Origin: Nocardioides malaquae | GTDB taxonomy: Bacteria; Actinomycetota; Actinomycetes; Propionibacteriales; Nocardioidaceae | Length of the DNA: 64,000 nucleotides | Assembly (NCBI RefSeq): GCF_015070385.1 | Contig: NZ_JADCSA010000016.1 | Span: 1-64,000, forward strand | Direction: 5' to 3' | Part shown: positions 43,151 to 52,622 of the stretch, piece by piece | How the letters are laid out: every line of letters begins with the position of its first letter | How positions within the stretch are numbered: the stretch's first letter is position 1 | Program-made: the position numbers and the translations under genes | Notes under the pieces: generated by a model | Database searches by the model: none | What the model saw: only the letters and a program-made list of their open reading frames with translations | What the model was told of the DNA's origin: nothing

Positions 43151-43957
43151 ATGACCGACCTGACGCCCTACGTCGACCTGTGGTGGAGCTCGATCGACGA
43201 CTTCACCCGCCTGCTCGAAGAGCTGCCCGAGGAGGAGTGGGCCACGCCCACCGACCTGCCCGGGTGGGACGTGCGCGCGGTCGTCGCCCACACCGCCCAC
43301 CTCGAGCACCTGCTGGCCGGCGGCGCCCACGACGACGTCCAGCTCGACGAGGTGCCCCACGCCCGCGGCTTCATGGGGCAGTTCACCGAGCAGGGCGTGG
43401 TGGGCCGGGCCGATCGGTCACGCGACGACCTCCTCAACGAGATCCGGGAGTCGGCGACCGCCACCCACACTGCGATCCTCGCCGACGCCGCCCCGGTGGC
43501 CGACGCGCCCGCCCGCGAACCCTTCGGCTCGATCGGGTGGAGCAACCACACCTTGTGGCGCAACCGTCCCCTCGACCTGTGGATGCACGAGCAGGACGTG
43601 CGCCGAGCCGTCAGACGTCCCGGGGGCATGGACAGCCCCGGCGCGCGACACACCGTCGACTACCTCTCCGAGTCCCTCGGCCTCGTGCTCGCGAAGCGGG
43701 CGAAGGCCCCGGCCGGCACGACGCTGCGCCTCGAGGTCGCCGGTCACGCTCCTCGTGCCTGGCGGGTCACCGACGCCGGACGCGGCGAGGAGCTGACCGA
43801 GGTGCCCGACAGCGCCGACGTGGTGCTGCGCCTCGACCGCGAGGCCTTCACCCTGCTGGCCGGCGGTCGCCGTGGCCCCGACCGTGTCTCGGTGGACGCC
43901 GAGGGGGACGCCGAGCTCGTCTCGCGCATCGTCGCCGGGATGGCCGTCACTCCCTGA
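43151..43957 (+). CDS. Maleylpyruvate isomerase / mycothiol-dependent DinB-like family protein
   Basis: The 268-residue protein has an N-terminal four-helix DinB-like domain with the metal-binding histidines seen in LPGWDVRAVVAHTAHLEHLL and in RPLDLWMHEQDVRRAV. A C-terminal SCP2-like or MDMPI_C domain follows (about 180-265, DSADVVLRLDREAFTLLAGG). Mycothiol-dependent isomerases and S-transferases share this layout. The substrate is unknown. The ATG lies six bases after a TAAGGT box. Confidence 0.85.
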   Translation: MTDLTPYVDLWWSSIDDFTRLLEELPEEEWATPTDLPGWDVRAVVAHTAHLEHLLAGGAHDDVQLDEVPHARGFMGQFTEQGVVGRADRSRDDLLNEIRESATATHTAILADAAPVADAPAREPFGSIGWSNHTLWRNRPLDLWMHEQDVRRAVRRPGGMDSPGARHTVDYLSESLGLVLAKRAKAPAGTTLRLEVAGHAPRAWRVTDAGRGEELTEVPDSADVVLRLDREAFTLLAGGRRGPDRVSVDAEGDAELVSRIVAGMAVTP

Positions 43958-43965
43958 GCCGGGGG

Positions 43966-45528
43966 TCAGTCCCGGTCGCGCTGCACGTCGCGGACGCGCA
44001 CGAGGCCGCTGCGGTTGCCGACGTAGGCGGCTCCGTCGTCACCCAGGGCCACGAAGCTGTGCAGGGTGCGGTGCAGCGCGCCGGTGCCGGTGCGCACCGA
44101 GAAGGCGTGGCCGCCCGTACGCACGTCCAGCGCCGTGAGGTACCACGCCGAGACGCCCCACCAGGACGGCTTCTTCGTCACCGTGTAGACCAGACCGGTG
44201 GCCCAGGAGACGACGGGACGCGCGGCCACGGCGGTGACGTCGGAGCTCCACACCACCCGGCACGCTCCCCGCTCGTGGTCGACCCGGGCGACGCCCCCGG
44301 TGGGCGTGAAGCCGAGCACCGTGGAGGCCCGTCCGTTGCCGTGGTCGTTGGTGACCACCACGCCGTGGCCGACGCTGACCAGACTCGTCTCGACGGCCGA
44401 CTCGCCGCCGTCGAAGACCGCGGAGGAGCAGACCTCAGCGCCGGTGGCCCGGTCGTGGAAGACGATGCGGGTGCGCGGCTCCGCATTGTCGGCGAGGGCG
44501 ACGAGGTTGTCGTCGACCAGGGCGGGGCCCGACCCGGTGCCACGCACCAGCTGTCCGCTCTTCACCTCGACGCCGCGGTCGTACTCGGTGCGCCAACTCA
44601 CCGTCACCACCTTGCGGTCATCGAGCACGAGGCGGTGCAGCGAGGTGTCGGTCGCGACGAAGACCCCCGACTCGTCGACGGCGAAGGGCTGGGTGATCTT
44701 CTCGTCGAGGTCGATCACCTTGGCGCCGCCCGCCACGGTGTCGAGCACCCCGACCCGACCGAGGTGGCTGGTCCACCAGATGCGCCCCGACCAGTCGGTC
44801 AGCGCCTGGACCACGCAGTCACCGCGGCCCAGCAGCTTCTCCAGGTTCCAGGTCTGGTCGACGGTGAGGTCGGGCTCGCCGGAGGCGTCGTCGGTCGCGA
44901 TCGCCTGGATCCGGCCATCGGTGGTCGCCACCACCGCGCGGTCGCCGTTGTCGAGGTGGAAGCGGAGGCCCGAGCACGCCTCGGCCTCGACGACGTCGTC
45001 GGTCTCGCGTGCAGCCGGCATTCGCTTGGTCACCAACGGTCGAAGCGAGTCGGGGTCCAGCACCCGAAGCAGCGGGCCGGTGCGGTCCTCGCAGATTGCG
45101 ACCAGGCGACCGGACGAGGCGAACTGCATGCTGCGACAGCTCTCGCGCCCGTACCAGGCCGTGTCGGTCTCGGGGCGGTCGCCGAGCGGCCCGGGCCGTC
45201 CTGCCTGCGACTGCGCCCACCACGGATGCTGAGGCGGCTGCTGGCTCTCCAGCGGCCTGGCCGCGACCTGACGTCCCTCGTAGGCCGGCGTGACCAGCAG
45301 ACCCCCGTTGCCGGGGATGGGCAGGAGCCCGTCAGGCAGCACGACGACGAGGGCGGCGACCGCCGCCACGACCGCGCCGGCGATGAGCCCGCCACGGCGG
45401 GTCACCCGCGGCCGCGGGACCCGCTGGCGCAGTCGCGGCACAGCCAGCAGACCGGCCACGATCACGATCGTCCACGGCCCCACGGCACCCCACAGGAGCA
45501 CCACCAGGGCGATCAGCACCCAACCCAC
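43966..45528 (-). CDS. Membrane-anchored beta-propeller (PQQ-like) protein
   Basis: This 520-residue protein has two N-terminal helices (about 2-27 and 46-66) and a large extracytoplasmic part made of repeated strands with W, D and G at regular spacing (RLVAICEDRTGPLLRVLD, GRIWWTSHLGRVGVLDT, GLVYTVTKKPSWWG). This is the pattern of a PQQ/WD-like propeller. Several cysteines (SCRSMQFA, EACSGLRF, GDCVVQAL, EVCSSAVF) suggest disulphides. No enzymatic motif is visible. GTG start. The small membrane-protein gene just upstream lies in the same direction 15 bp away. Confidence 0.7.
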   Translation of the reverse strand: MGWVLIALVVLLWGAVGPWTIVIVAGLLAVPRLRQRVPRPRVTRRGGLIAGAVVAAVAALVVVLPDGLLPIPGNGGLLVTPAYEGRQVAARPLESQQPPQHPWWAQSQAGRPGPLGDRPETDTAWYGRESCRSMQFASSGRLVAICEDRTGPLLRVLDPDSLRPLVTKRMPAARETDDVVEAEACSGLRFHLDNGDRAVVATTDGRIQAIATDDASGEPDLTVDQTWNLEKLLGRGDCVVQALTDWSGRIWWTSHLGRVGVLDTVAGGAKVIDLDEKITQPFAVDESGVFVATDTSLHRLVLDDRKVVTVSWRTEYDRGVEVKSGQLVRGTGSGPALVDDNLVALADNAEPRTRIVFHDRATGAEVCSSAVFDGGESAVETSLVSVGHGVVVTNDHGNGRASTVLGFTPTGGVARVDHERGACRVVWSSDVTAVAARPVVSWATGLVYTVTKKPSWWGVSAWYLTALDVRTGGHAFSVRTGTGALHRTLHSFVALGDDGAAYVGNRSGLVRVRDVQRDRD

Positions 45529-45543
45529 GTCGTCAGCCCCGGG

Positions 45544-45762
45544 TCATCGGCGACGGCGCGCCGCGACCTCCTGGGCCACGAACCCGACCACCAGGCCGAC
45601 GGCGGCTGCGACGAGCACGCTCACGACCGGGTGGAGCGGGGAGAGGTTGTGCAAGAAGAACCACACCAGTCCACCGACGAGCACCATGACCACGCTGGCC
45701 ACCGGTGTCGCGCGTCGGGGCGTACGCGCCGTCTGCGGGTCCGTGCCTTCGTCCTTGCCCAT
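45544..45762 (-). CDS. Small two-helix membrane protein
   Basis: The 72-residue protein has a polar N-terminus (about 1-19) and two helices (VASVVMVLVGGLVWFFL and VVSVLVAAAVGLVVGFVA) ending in ARRRR. I do not recognise the family. It sits 15 bp upstream of the propeller gene and is probably co-transcribed with it. Confidence 0.65.
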   Translation of the reverse strand: MGKDEGTDPQTARTPRRATPVASVVMVLVGGLVWFFLHNLSPLHPVVSVLVAAAVGLVVGFVAQEVAARRRR

Positions 45763-45855
45763 GGGCCCTCACTCCCTCACGCTGAGCTGCTGCGCCTCAG
45801 ACCCTCTCACGGCACGGTGCCAGCCGGGCGACTGACCCCGGTCGTGGTGCCCCGC

Positions 45856-47097
45856 TCAGCGCCTGCGTACGCGGACCGTCGGGCGGCTGGTGAAGACGTA
45901 CGTCTCGTGGCCGGCGGCACGGACGGTCACCCGGACCCGCAACCGCTTGCCCTTGAGCGCGCGCGTCACCTTGAGGCGGGCGCGGTCACCGTGCTTCACG
46001 GCGGCGAAACGCTTGCCGCGCTTGACGAACCACTGGTAGCGGACTTTGGCGCGCCCCGGGCGCCAGACGCCCCGCGTGGCCTTCAGCACGCGGCCCACGC
46101 GTGCCTGGCCCTTGATGCGGGGGGCCCGCACCATCGTGATCGGCTTCGCATCGGGCTCCGGGCTGGGCGACGTGGTGGGTGACGGGGACGGGCTGGGGGT
46201 GGGGCTGGGCGTCGGCTCCACCGTCGGCGTGGGGCTCGGGGTCGGCTCGACGGTCGGGGTCGGCGTGGGGGCGGTCGTTGGGGTGGGCTCGACCGTCGGG
46301 GTCGGCGTGGGCACCGGCGTCGGCTCGACGGTCGGGGTCGGGGTCGGGGTCGGCTCGGCGGTCGGGGTGGGCACCGGGGTCGGACCGGCCGTGGGGCTGG
46401 CCGTCGGCTCGGGACTCGGCTCCGGCGTGGGCGACGGGGTGACCCCACCGACGACGACCGTCTCGGAGCGTTCGGAGAGCAACGACATCCCCGCGTCGTT
46501 GACTGCGACGACCTGGAACCAGTACTCCCCCGGCGCCAGGTCCTCGAAGGTGCACGTGAGCGCGCCTGCGGTGTCGCAGCGCGGCCCCAGCGGACCGGAG
46601 TTGGTGATCACCGTGTAGCCGGTGACCGGCTCGGAGGTGGTCGGCGGGGCCCACGTCACGGTGACGGCCGAGCCCTGCACGCTCGCCCGCACGTCGACCG
46701 GGGCGCCCGGGATCGAGACCGGGTCGATCGTGATGACGACCGGGTTCGACTCTGCGGACAGGTAGGAGAAGCCGAGGCCACCCCCGCCGTTGGCAACGAC
46801 GGAGAAGCGCAGCTGCGTGTTGACCGGCAGTCCCTCGAAGGTGCACGTCAGGGCGCCGTCGGTGTCGCACCGCGGGCCCAGCGGACCGGAGTTGGTGATC
46901 ACCGTGTAGCCCGTGATCTCCACGCCGTTGGGGACGGGTGCGTCCCACGTGACGATGACGGAGAGACCGTCCACCCTCGCCTGCACGTTGGCCGGGGGGT
47001 TGGGTCGCTCCGGGTCGGACTGGCTCTGGGCCACGGCCACCGTGGTCGGGGCCACCAGGGCCAGGACGACGGCCACGACCAACGCGATTCGCTTCAT
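45856..47097 (-). CDS. Secreted protein with two fibronectin type III domains and a Pro-Thr spacer
   Basis: This 413-residue protein has a Sec signal (about 1-24, ending TTVAVAQ). Two fibronectin-III domains follow (about 32-125 and 127-217), each with the same insert [16 protein letters not shown] and LTCTFE, so they duplicated recently. Next comes a spacer of about 90 residues made of PTP, VEPTP and SPTP units, then a basic C-terminal domain (about 315-413) of about 35% Arg/Lys ([27 protein letters not shown]). It is probably an exported surface or wall-binding protein; the ligand is unknown. Confidence 0.78.
   Translation of the reverse strand: MKRIALVVAVVLALVAPTTVAVAQSQSDPERPNPPANVQARVDGLSVIVTWDAPVPNGVEITGYTVITNSGPLGPRCDTDGALTCTFEGLPVNTQLRFSVVANGGGGLGFSYLSAESNPVVITIDPVSIPGAPVDVRASVQGSAVTVTWAPPTTSEPVTGYTVITNSGPLGPRCDTAGALTCTFEDLAPGEYWFQVVAVNDAGMSLLSERSETVVVGGVTPSPTPEPSPEPTASPTAGPTPVPTPTAEPTPTPTPTVEPTPVPTPTPTVEPTPTTAPTPTPTVEPTPSPTPTVEPTPSPTPSPSPSPTTSPSPEPDAKPITMVRAPRIKGQARVGRVLKATRGVWRPGRAKVRYQWFVKRGKRFAAVKHGDRARLKVTRALKGKRLRVRVTVRAAGHETYVFTSRPTVRVRRR
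46140..46450 (-). repeat. Degenerate Pro-Thr coding repeat
   Basis: About 300 bp of short GGTCGGCGTG-like units encode the PTP/VEPTP spacer of the fibronectin-III protein. The copies are unequal and in frame, as expected for a slippage-prone linker. Confidence 0.85.
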
Positions 47098-47159
47098 CCC
47101 GCCATCATGGCGGTGATCGCGGTCACACGTCAGGTCGTGCCCGTCGGGCGAGACGCCGG

Positions 47160-48422
47160 TCAGGCAGCCTCGACGACCTCGGGGCGCACCACGGCACCGC
47201 GACGCTTCGCGACGGCGGCGTCGAGCTGACGCTGGAGGACGCGACGGGTGCGCTTGTCGCCGCCGACCATCTTGGCGAGGATCCCGACCTGCTTGGGCAG
47301 GTTCTTGACCGTGGTGGTCTCGAGCCAGCCGTTGGGCAGCGAGAGGCGCACGACCTTGTGCCAGGCCGAGTAGACCTGCTTGGGCAGCGAGTCCTCGTGG
47401 TAATTGAGGCCGTACTTCTCGAAGACCTGCTTCACCTTCACGGCCGCCTCGGCGTAGCGGTTGGAGGGCAGGTCGGGGAAGAGGTGGTGCTCGATCTGGT
47501 GGGACAGGTTGCCGGTCATGACGTGCATGAACTTCGAGCCCGAGATGTTGGCCGAGCCGAGCATCTGGCGCAGGTACCAGTCACCACGGGTCTCGTCCTC
47601 GTCGAGCATCTCCTTCTCGAAGGTCTCGACGCCCTCGGGGAAGTGGCCGCACATGATGACCGAGTGGCTCCACACGTTGCGGGCCCAGTTGGAGATCAGG
47701 TTGGCCGCGATGGTCGGCAGGAACGACCCGGTGGGGATCGAGAGCACCGGGTGGATCACGTAGTCACGCGTCATGTTCTTGCGGATCTTGACCAGGACCT
47801 TCTTGACCTGCTCGTCGAAGTCGGCCGGACGCTTCTCCTTGGGCCGCGAGAGGTTCTTGCCGAGCTCGAGGTCGTAGGCGGCGATGCCGTACTGGAAGAA
47901 GCAGGCGTTGATGAAGTTCCAGGCCGGCTGCGCGATGTAGAAGGGGTACCACTTCTGGTCCTCGTCGACGCGCATGATCCCGTAGCCGAGGTCGTTGTCC
48001 TTGCCGACGATGTTCGTGTACGTGTGGTGCACTTCGTTGTGCGAGTGCTTCCACGCGTCGGCAGGGGTGACGTTGTCCCACTCCCACGTCGAGGAGTGGA
48101 TCTTCGGGTCGCGCATCCAGTCCCACTGACCGTGCAGGACGTTGTGGCCGATCTCCATGTTCTCGAGGATCTTGGAGATGCTCAGGCCCAGCGTGCCGAG
48201 CACGAAGGCCGGGGGGAAGACCGAGAAGAGCAGCACGCCGCGCGAGCCGAGCTCGAGGTAGCGCTGCGTCTTGATCATGTTGCGGATGTAGGCGGCGTCG
48301 GAGGCGCCGCGGGAGTCGATGATCTCCTGGCGGATGGCGTCGAGCTCACGGCCCAGCTCCGCGATGTCCGCCTTGGTGAGGTGGGCGATCGGGTTGTCGG
48401 ACTTGTTCTGGATGACGGTCAT
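47160..48422 (-). CDS. desA3: Acyl-lipid/acyl-CoA fatty acid desaturase (DesA3-like)
   Basis: This membrane di-iron desaturase, 420 residues, has three histidine boxes: GHNVLH (H93 and H97), HSHNEVHH (126-133) and HQIEHH near residue 310 followed by [10 protein letters not shown]. Mycobacterial DesA3 makes oleate from stearoyl-CoA and needs an oxidoreductase partner (Rv3230c). The gene directly upstream encodes such a partner. Helices are predicted near 62-85 and 225-250. The start has GGAG a few bases upstream. Confidence 0.92.
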   Translation of the reverse strand: MTVIQNKSDNPIAHLTKADIAELGRELDAIRQEIIDSRGASDAAYIRNMIKTQRYLELGSRGVLLFSVFPPAFVLGTLGLSISKILENMEIGHNVLHGQWDWMRDPKIHSSTWEWDNVTPADAWKHSHNEVHHTYTNIVGKDNDLGYGIMRVDEDQKWYPFYIAQPAWNFINACFFQYGIAAYDLELGKNLSRPKEKRPADFDEQVKKVLVKIRKNMTRDYVIHPVLSIPTGSFLPTIAANLISNWARNVWSHSVIMCGHFPEGVETFEKEMLDEDETRGDWYLRQMLGSANISGSKFMHVMTGNLSHQIEHHLFPDLPSNRYAEAAVKVKQVFEKYGLNYHEDSLPKQVYSAWHKVVRLSLPNGWLETTTVKNLPKQVGILAKMVGGDKRTRRVLQRQLDAAVAKRRGAVVRPEVVEAA

Positions 48423-48448
48423 GTCTCTCCTTCGGTGCTCGAGGCGGT

Positions 48449-49594
48449 TCAGTGCTCGAAGTGGCAGGGGCCGGCGGCGGTCTTGATGCAGGTCTGGACC
48501 TTGACGGTGCCGGACTCGCCGGGGATGGCGGTGGTGAGCTCACCGTTGCGCAGGTCGCGCACGGTGCCCTCGGTCATCGGGATGAGGCAGCCCATGCACA
48601 GGCCCATGCGGCAGCCGGAGCGCATCAGCATCCCGGCGTCCTCGGCGGCGTCGAGGATCGTGGTGGCGCCGTCGACGACGAGCTCCTTGCCGCTCTTCTC
48701 GAAGTGCAGGGTGCCGCCCTCGCCGGGCTCGACCCGGGACGTACGGAACTGCTCGATGAGCAGCTCCACGCCGATGCGCTCGTGGTGCTCGGTGAGCGCG
48801 TCGAGCAGGCCCGAGGGCCCGCAGGCGAGGGTGGTGCGCTCGACCAGGTCGGGCACCAAGGACTCGAGGTCATTGACGTCGAGCACACCGTGCTCGTCGT
48901 CGTAGCGGGCGACGAGGCGGATCAGTCCGGCCGCGTCGAGCGCTTTCAGGTCACGCAGGAAGATCGAGTCCGGCTCGCTGGGGGCGACGTGCACGACGAC
49001 GATGTCGAAGCGCTCGCTGCGCGGCAGGCGTACGACGCCGGAGTCGGCGACCGGGAAGAGGTTGCGCAACATGCCGATCACCGGAGTGACGCCGGAGCCG
49101 GCGGTCACCATGAGGAACTTGCCACCGGTCGGGTCGGGCAGCACGAACTCGCCGGCCGCCTGCTCGAGGTGGACCAGGCTGCCGACCGGGCAGTGGTGGA
49201 CGAGGTGGTTGCTCACGACACCGTCGGGCACGGCCTTGACGGTGATCGAGATGAGGCCGTCGGTGCGCGGACCGTGGGTCAGCGAGTAGGCACGCCACTG
49301 GCGTACGCCGTCGACGTCGATGCCGACGCGCACGTACTGGCCCGGCACGTGACCGGCCCAGTCGGCCCCCGGCTTGATGAGGATCGTGGCCGCGTCGGCG
49401 GTCTCGGGCTCGACGCCCACGATCCGCCCCCGCAGCTCGGCGCCCGAGCGCAGCGGCGCGAAGAGGTCGAGGTAGTCGGCGGGCAGCAACGGCGTCGTGG
49501 TCGCCTCGAGGAGGCGGACGGCGCGGTCACGCAGGCGGCGGCGCGGCGCCTCGGCGGCGGCGCGCTGCACGTGCGGGTCCAGGGTGGCTGTCAC
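48449..49594 (-). CDS. Ferredoxin-NAD(P)H reductase with C-terminal 2Fe-2S domain, electron donor to the desaturase
   Basis: The 381-residue protein has an FAD domain (RAYSLTHGP, the RxYS motif), a NAD(P)H domain (GGKFLMVTAGSGVTPVIGML split; TLACGPSGLLDAL) and a plant-type ferredoxin with C328, C333, C336 and C369. It matches Rv3230c, the reductase that feeds electrons to DesA3. Twenty-six bases separate it from the desaturase gene, so they form one operon. GTG start. A TTGTTC-GAACAA dyad lies 67 bp upstream. Confidence 0.92.
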   Translation of the reverse strand: MTATLDPHVQRAAAEAPRRRLRDRAVRLLEATTTPLLPADYLDLFAPLRSGAELRGRIVGVEPETADAATILIKPGADWAGHVPGQYVRVGIDVDGVRQWRAYSLTHGPRTDGLISITVKAVPDGVVSNHLVHHCPVGSLVHLEQAAGEFVLPDPTGGKFLMVTAGSGVTPVIGMLRNLFPVADSGVVRLPRSERFDIVVVHVAPSEPDSIFLRDLKALDAAGLIRLVARYDDEHGVLDVNDLESLVPDLVERTTLACGPSGLLDALTEHHERIGVELLIEQFRTSRVEPGEGGTLHFEKSGKELVVDGATTILDAAEDAGMLMRSGCRMGLCMGCLIPMTEGTVRDLRNGELTTAIPGESGTVKVQTCIKTAAGPCHFEH

Positions 49595-49660
49595 ATCCCC
49601 CAGTCTGGCGGCCAGAAGGAGTCATTTCTCGACCAGAGGACGTGAAAGAAGGCGAGCTAA

Positions 49661-49677
49661 TTGTTCGGAGGGAACAA
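49661..49677. promoter_or_regulatory. TTGTTC-N5-GAACAA inverted repeat upstream of the desaturase operon
   Basis: Six-base arms flank GGAGG in an AT-richer patch (GCTAATTGTTC). It is placed to act on the reductase-desaturase promoter; the binding protein is unknown. Confidence 0.45.
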
Positions 49678-49682
49678 AGACG

Positions 49683-50192
49683 TCAGTCCCGTGAGGGGTA
49701 GATGCCCTGCAACGCGATGATGGCGGTGAGCGTGAGGAAGGGCTGCATGTTCTCGTGGGCGGCGCCCTGCCCGAGCGCCGAGACGGCTGCCGGAGACATG
49801 GTGCCCTGGGCGAGCCCTCGGTCCACGTAGGCCCGCTGGCCGCCCCCGAGCATCGGGGCAGCAGCGCTCGGGACCTCGCTGGTGGCCCTGTTCGCCGAGG
49901 CCGGCAAGGCGTGGGTGTGCTGGGGCATCTCGGCCGCGGCGAGGGTATGGGTCTCCTTCCCGAACCGCTCACCCATGGTGGAGGCGCCACCGGCCCCGAG
50001 TGGCGTGCAGCCGCGCAGGTCGGGCAACGCGAAGTTGGTCCACCCGTCTCCACCGAAACGCGTGCCCAAGAGGCTGAAGAGCGCCTGGTTGGTGCTGATC
50101 GGCAGGAGCTGCCCGTCGCAGCGGGCCCAGCCCCGCGGCGGTTGGGCGAACGCCACCCACTTGACCATGCCGATGAAAGGTTCGATGGACAT
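49683..50192 (-). CDS. Phage tail-collar domain protein (MdpB-like), third of three
   Basis: This 169-residue protein has the tail-collar fold: FAQPPRGWARCDGQLLPIS, TRFGGDGWTNFALPDLRG and AEMPQHTHAL, then a variable linker and the shared ending ENMQPFLTLTAIIALQGIYPS. Bacterial chromosomes often carry sets of these, once named microcystin-dependent proteins, outside prophages. No signal peptide is seen. AGGAG precedes the ATG. No other phage gene is near. Confidence 0.9.
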   Translation of the reverse strand: MSIEPFIGMVKWVAFAQPPRGWARCDGQLLPISTNQALFSLLGTRFGGDGWTNFALPDLRGCTPLGAGGASTMGERFGKETHTLAAAEMPQHTHALPASANRATSEVPSAAAPMLGGGQRAYVDRGLAQGTMSPAAVSALGQGAAHENMQPFLTLTAIIALQGIYPSRD

Positions 50193-50201
50193 CGTGACTC
50201 C

Positions 50202-50714
50202 TCAGGAACGCGGCGGGTAGATGCCGGCGAGGGCGATGCAGTAGCGCATCACCAACGAGGGCTGCATGTTGGAGTGCGGCTGTCCGCCGCCGGCCATCTC
50301 GAGGACCTCGGTGAGGGTCGCCTCTCCCCCGGTGCGCAGGGTCACGTTGCCGGCTGCAGGCACCGCGTTGACCGGAGCTCCGGTGGTCGCGGCCCCCGAC
50401 GACGCCATCGTGGCGTGGGTGTGGACCGGCATCTCCGACTGGGTCAGGGCGACGCTGTCCTGACCGCCGAACTCGCCCACCTGGTAGGACGACAGCCCAG
50501 GTCCGGAGCCGGCACCCAGGGCGGCCCGCCCGTTGAGGTTGGGCAGGCCGAAGGTGATTCTGCCGTCGCCGCCGAAGTTGGTGCCGAGGATGGAGTAGAG
50601 CGCGGGATTCTGACGGATCGGCAGCAACTGGCCGTCGCACGACGCCCACCCCTGGGGCGCGTAGTCGAAGCCGAAGAGGGCAACCTCTCCGACGAAGGGG
50701 TCGAGTCCGGACAT
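50202..50714 (-). CDS. Phage tail-collar domain protein (MdpB-like), second of three
   Basis: The 170-residue paralogue carries DYAPQGWASCDGQLLPI, TNFGGDGRITFGLPNLNGRAALG and SEMPVHTHATM, and ends MQPSLVMRYCIALAGIYPPRS. It lies between its two sisters, about ten bases from each, so the three are one operon. Divergence is greatest in the middle linker, which would form the exposed part of the trimer if it folds like phage collar proteins. Confidence 0.9.
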   Translation of the reverse strand: MSGLDPFVGEVALFGFDYAPQGWASCDGQLLPIRQNPALYSILGTNFGGDGRITFGLPNLNGRAALGAGSGPGLSSYQVGEFGGQDSVALTQSEMPVHTHATMASSGAATTGAPVNAVPAAGNVTLRTGGEATLTEVLEMAGGGQPHSNMQPSLVMRYCIALAGIYPPRS

Positions 50715-50724
50715 GTCGGTCCTC

Positions 50725-51237
50725 TCAGAACGAGGGGTAGATGCCCTCGAGGGCGATGATGTAGTTGAGGGCCAGGAAGGGCTGGCGGTTCTCGTGGGGC
50801 TGCCCGCCCCCGACGGGGCTCGCTTGGCTCAGCACCGTCTCGGCTGGGCCGACCGCGTAGGCCTTGCCGCTGCCCGGCAGCACGGCCGGCGCCTGGCCCA
50901 CGGCGGTGCGCGACGTCGCGGTCTCCTGCGAGGCGCGGACGGTGTGCGTGTGCGGGGGCAGCATCTGGGGCGTCAGCGTGACGGACTCCTGGCCGCCCAT
51001 CTCCCCCAGCGTGCGTGGGACCCGCGCGGGCCCCTGACCCTGGTGGAGCGGCACCCGGCCACGCAGGTCAGGCACGGCGAAGTGGGTGAAGCCGTTGCCC
51101 CCGTAGGTCGTCCCGATGAGGGTGAAGAGCGCCTCGTGGTCGCTGATCCACAGCTGCTGACCGTGGCAGAAGGCCCAGCCCACAGGCTCGTAGTTGCCGG
51201 CGAAGAGCCGGATCTCGCCGATGTGGGGTTCGCTCAT
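50725..51237 (-). CDS. Phage tail-collar domain protein (MdpB-like), first of three
   Basis: The 170-residue paralogue has NYEPVGWAFCHGQQLWIS, TTYGGNGFTHFAVPDLRGRVPLHQG and QMLPPHTHTV, with the ending ENRQPFLALNYIIALEGIYPSF. The frame is open far upstream, but GGAGG 7 nt before ATG 51237 and alignment with the sister proteins fix the start. It diverges from a PucR-type regulator gene with a gap of 174 bp. Confidence 0.9.
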   Translation of the reverse strand: MSEPHIGEIRLFAGNYEPVGWAFCHGQQLWISDHEALFTLIGTTYGGNGFTHFAVPDLRGRVPLHQGQGPARVPRTLGEMGGQESVTLTPQMLPPHTHTVRASQETATSRTAVGQAPAVLPGSGKAYAVGPAETVLSQASPVGGGQPHENRQPFLALNYIIALEGIYPSF

Positions 51238-51411
51238 GCTCGCTCCTCCGCTCGGGGGCCGGTGGAGGCGACCCGCGCGACGAACTCTGGCAGAGGGGCC
51301 CTCCCCGCGTCGGAAAACTGCGGAACTCACCGCCGCCCATCCCGCGGGACCCCCTCCTTCACACCGTGCGAACAAATAGACTCGCTCCAAGACGGGCGAC
51401 CAGGAGGAATC

Positions 51412-52566
51412 TTGACCGAGATCCAGCTCGACCCCCGCGTGGTCGACGTGATGCGCCGAGGCCTGCCCGCAGTCGCCGAGGCGGCCGTCACCGCGATCAT
51501 CGCCGACGTGCCGTCCTACGCCGGCGCCCTCTCCGGCCAGATGGGCGAGAACATCCGCGGCGCGGTGCAGCTCGCGCTCGGTGGGTTCATCAACCTCGCC
51601 GTCGCCTCCACCCAGGTTGACCCGCGGCAACCCACCGGACCGGCCCGCGAGGGCGCCTACCTGCTGGGCCGCGGCGAGGCCCGGTCGGGTCGCTCCATGG
51701 AGGCGCTGCTGGCGGCCTACCGCGTCGGCAGCCGCGAGTCGTGGCGCCAGCTCGCCCGGTTCCTCGTCGACCAGGGCGTCGACGCGGCCACCATCGCCGC
51801 TTTCGCCGAGCTCGTCTTCGCCTACATGGACCAGCTCTCCGACGCCAGCGTCTCGGGCCACTCCGACGAGATGGCCTCGTCGGGTCGCGTACGCCAGCAG
51901 CACCTCGACGAGCTCGCCCGGGCCCTGCTCGACGGCGTCGCCGAGGAGGCGCTCGTGGCGGCGGCCACCCGGGCCCAGTGGGAGCCACCTCGCACCCTCA
52001 CGGCCGTGCTCATGCCCGACTCCCAGGCCGGTGGGGTGATGCGGGTCGCCGCCCAGCAGACGCTGAGGATCGAGGACCCGACCGGCGAGGAGGGACGCGT
52101 CGTGCTGCTGGTGCCGGACGCGCCCCGCGCCCTGCTGCTGCGCACGCTGCAGGGACCCAGGGCCGCCGTCGGACCGGCGCGGCCGTGGACCGAGGCGCGC
52201 CTCTCGTGGGAGCGCGCACGCCGTGCCCTCGCCCTCGACCTGCCCGAGGACCCGAGCGCCGCCGCGCCGCTGGACACCGAGGCCCACCTCGCGGCGCTGG
52301 TCGTGCACTCCGACCCCGAGGCCCTCGCCGACCTGCGCGCACGCGTGCTGACCCCCCTGGACGACCTGACCGCGAGCGCCCGCGCGAAGCTCTCCGAAAC
52401 CCTGCGGGCCTGGCTGCTCCACCGGGGTCGGCGTGAGGCGGTGGCCGAGGCGCTCTTCGTGCACCCGCAGACCGTCCGCTACCGCGTCGGCCAGCTGCGC
52501 GAGGCGTACGGGGAGCTGCTGGACGACCCCGACTTCGTGCGCGACGCCACCATCGCGCTGGCCTGA
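51412..52566 (+). CDS. PucR-type helix-turn-helix transcriptional regulator
   Basis: This 384-residue regulator has a helical N-terminal sensor region, a middle GGDEF-like fold and a C-terminal PucR helix-turn-helix (about 330-380: LSETLRAWLLHRGRREAVAEALFVHPQTVRYRVGQLREAYG, cited in part as VHPQTVRYRV). The start is TTG with AGGAGG 4 nt upstream. It is divergent from the tail-collar operon, which may be its target. The signal is unknown. Confidence 0.85.
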   Translation: MTEIQLDPRVVDVMRRGLPAVAEAAVTAIIADVPSYAGALSGQMGENIRGAVQLALGGFINLAVASTQVDPRQPTGPAREGAYLLGRGEARSGRSMEALLAAYRVGSRESWRQLARFLVDQGVDAATIAAFAELVFAYMDQLSDASVSGHSDEMASSGRVRQQHLDELARALLDGVAEEALVAAATRAQWEPPRTLTAVLMPDSQAGGVMRVAAQQTLRIEDPTGEEGRVVLLVPDAPRALLLRTLQGPRAAVGPARPWTEARLSWERARRALALDLPEDPSAAAPLDTEAHLAALVVHSDPEALADLRARVLTPLDDLTASARAKLSETLRAWLLHRGRREAVAEALFVHPQTVRYRVGQLREAYGELLDDPDFVRDATIALA

Positions 52567-52580
52567 CGGGAGCGCCGCCG

Positions 52581-52620
52581 CCCTGACGGGAGCTCTGGCG
52601 CCCTGACGGGAGCTCTGGCG
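52581..52620. repeat. Tandem 20-bp direct repeat after the PucR gene
   Basis: Two exact copies of a 20-bp unit (beginning CCCTGACGGGAGC) lie head to tail, preceded by a partial third copy from 52563. The end of the array can pair with CGTCAGG at 52621 onward. It sits between the convergent stops at 52566 and 52623 and may act as terminator. Confidence 0.7.
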
Positions 52621-52622
52621 CG

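Noticed and set aside
46140-46450. Short repeated units that might suggest a CRISPR array
   Set aside because: The units are unequal, contiguous and in frame with a Pro-Thr spacer; there are no unique spacers of constant length and no cas genes.
49683-51237. Tail-collar genes as part of a prophage
   Set aside because: No integrase, terminase, capsid or lysis genes are near, and the flanks are ordinary chromosomal genes.
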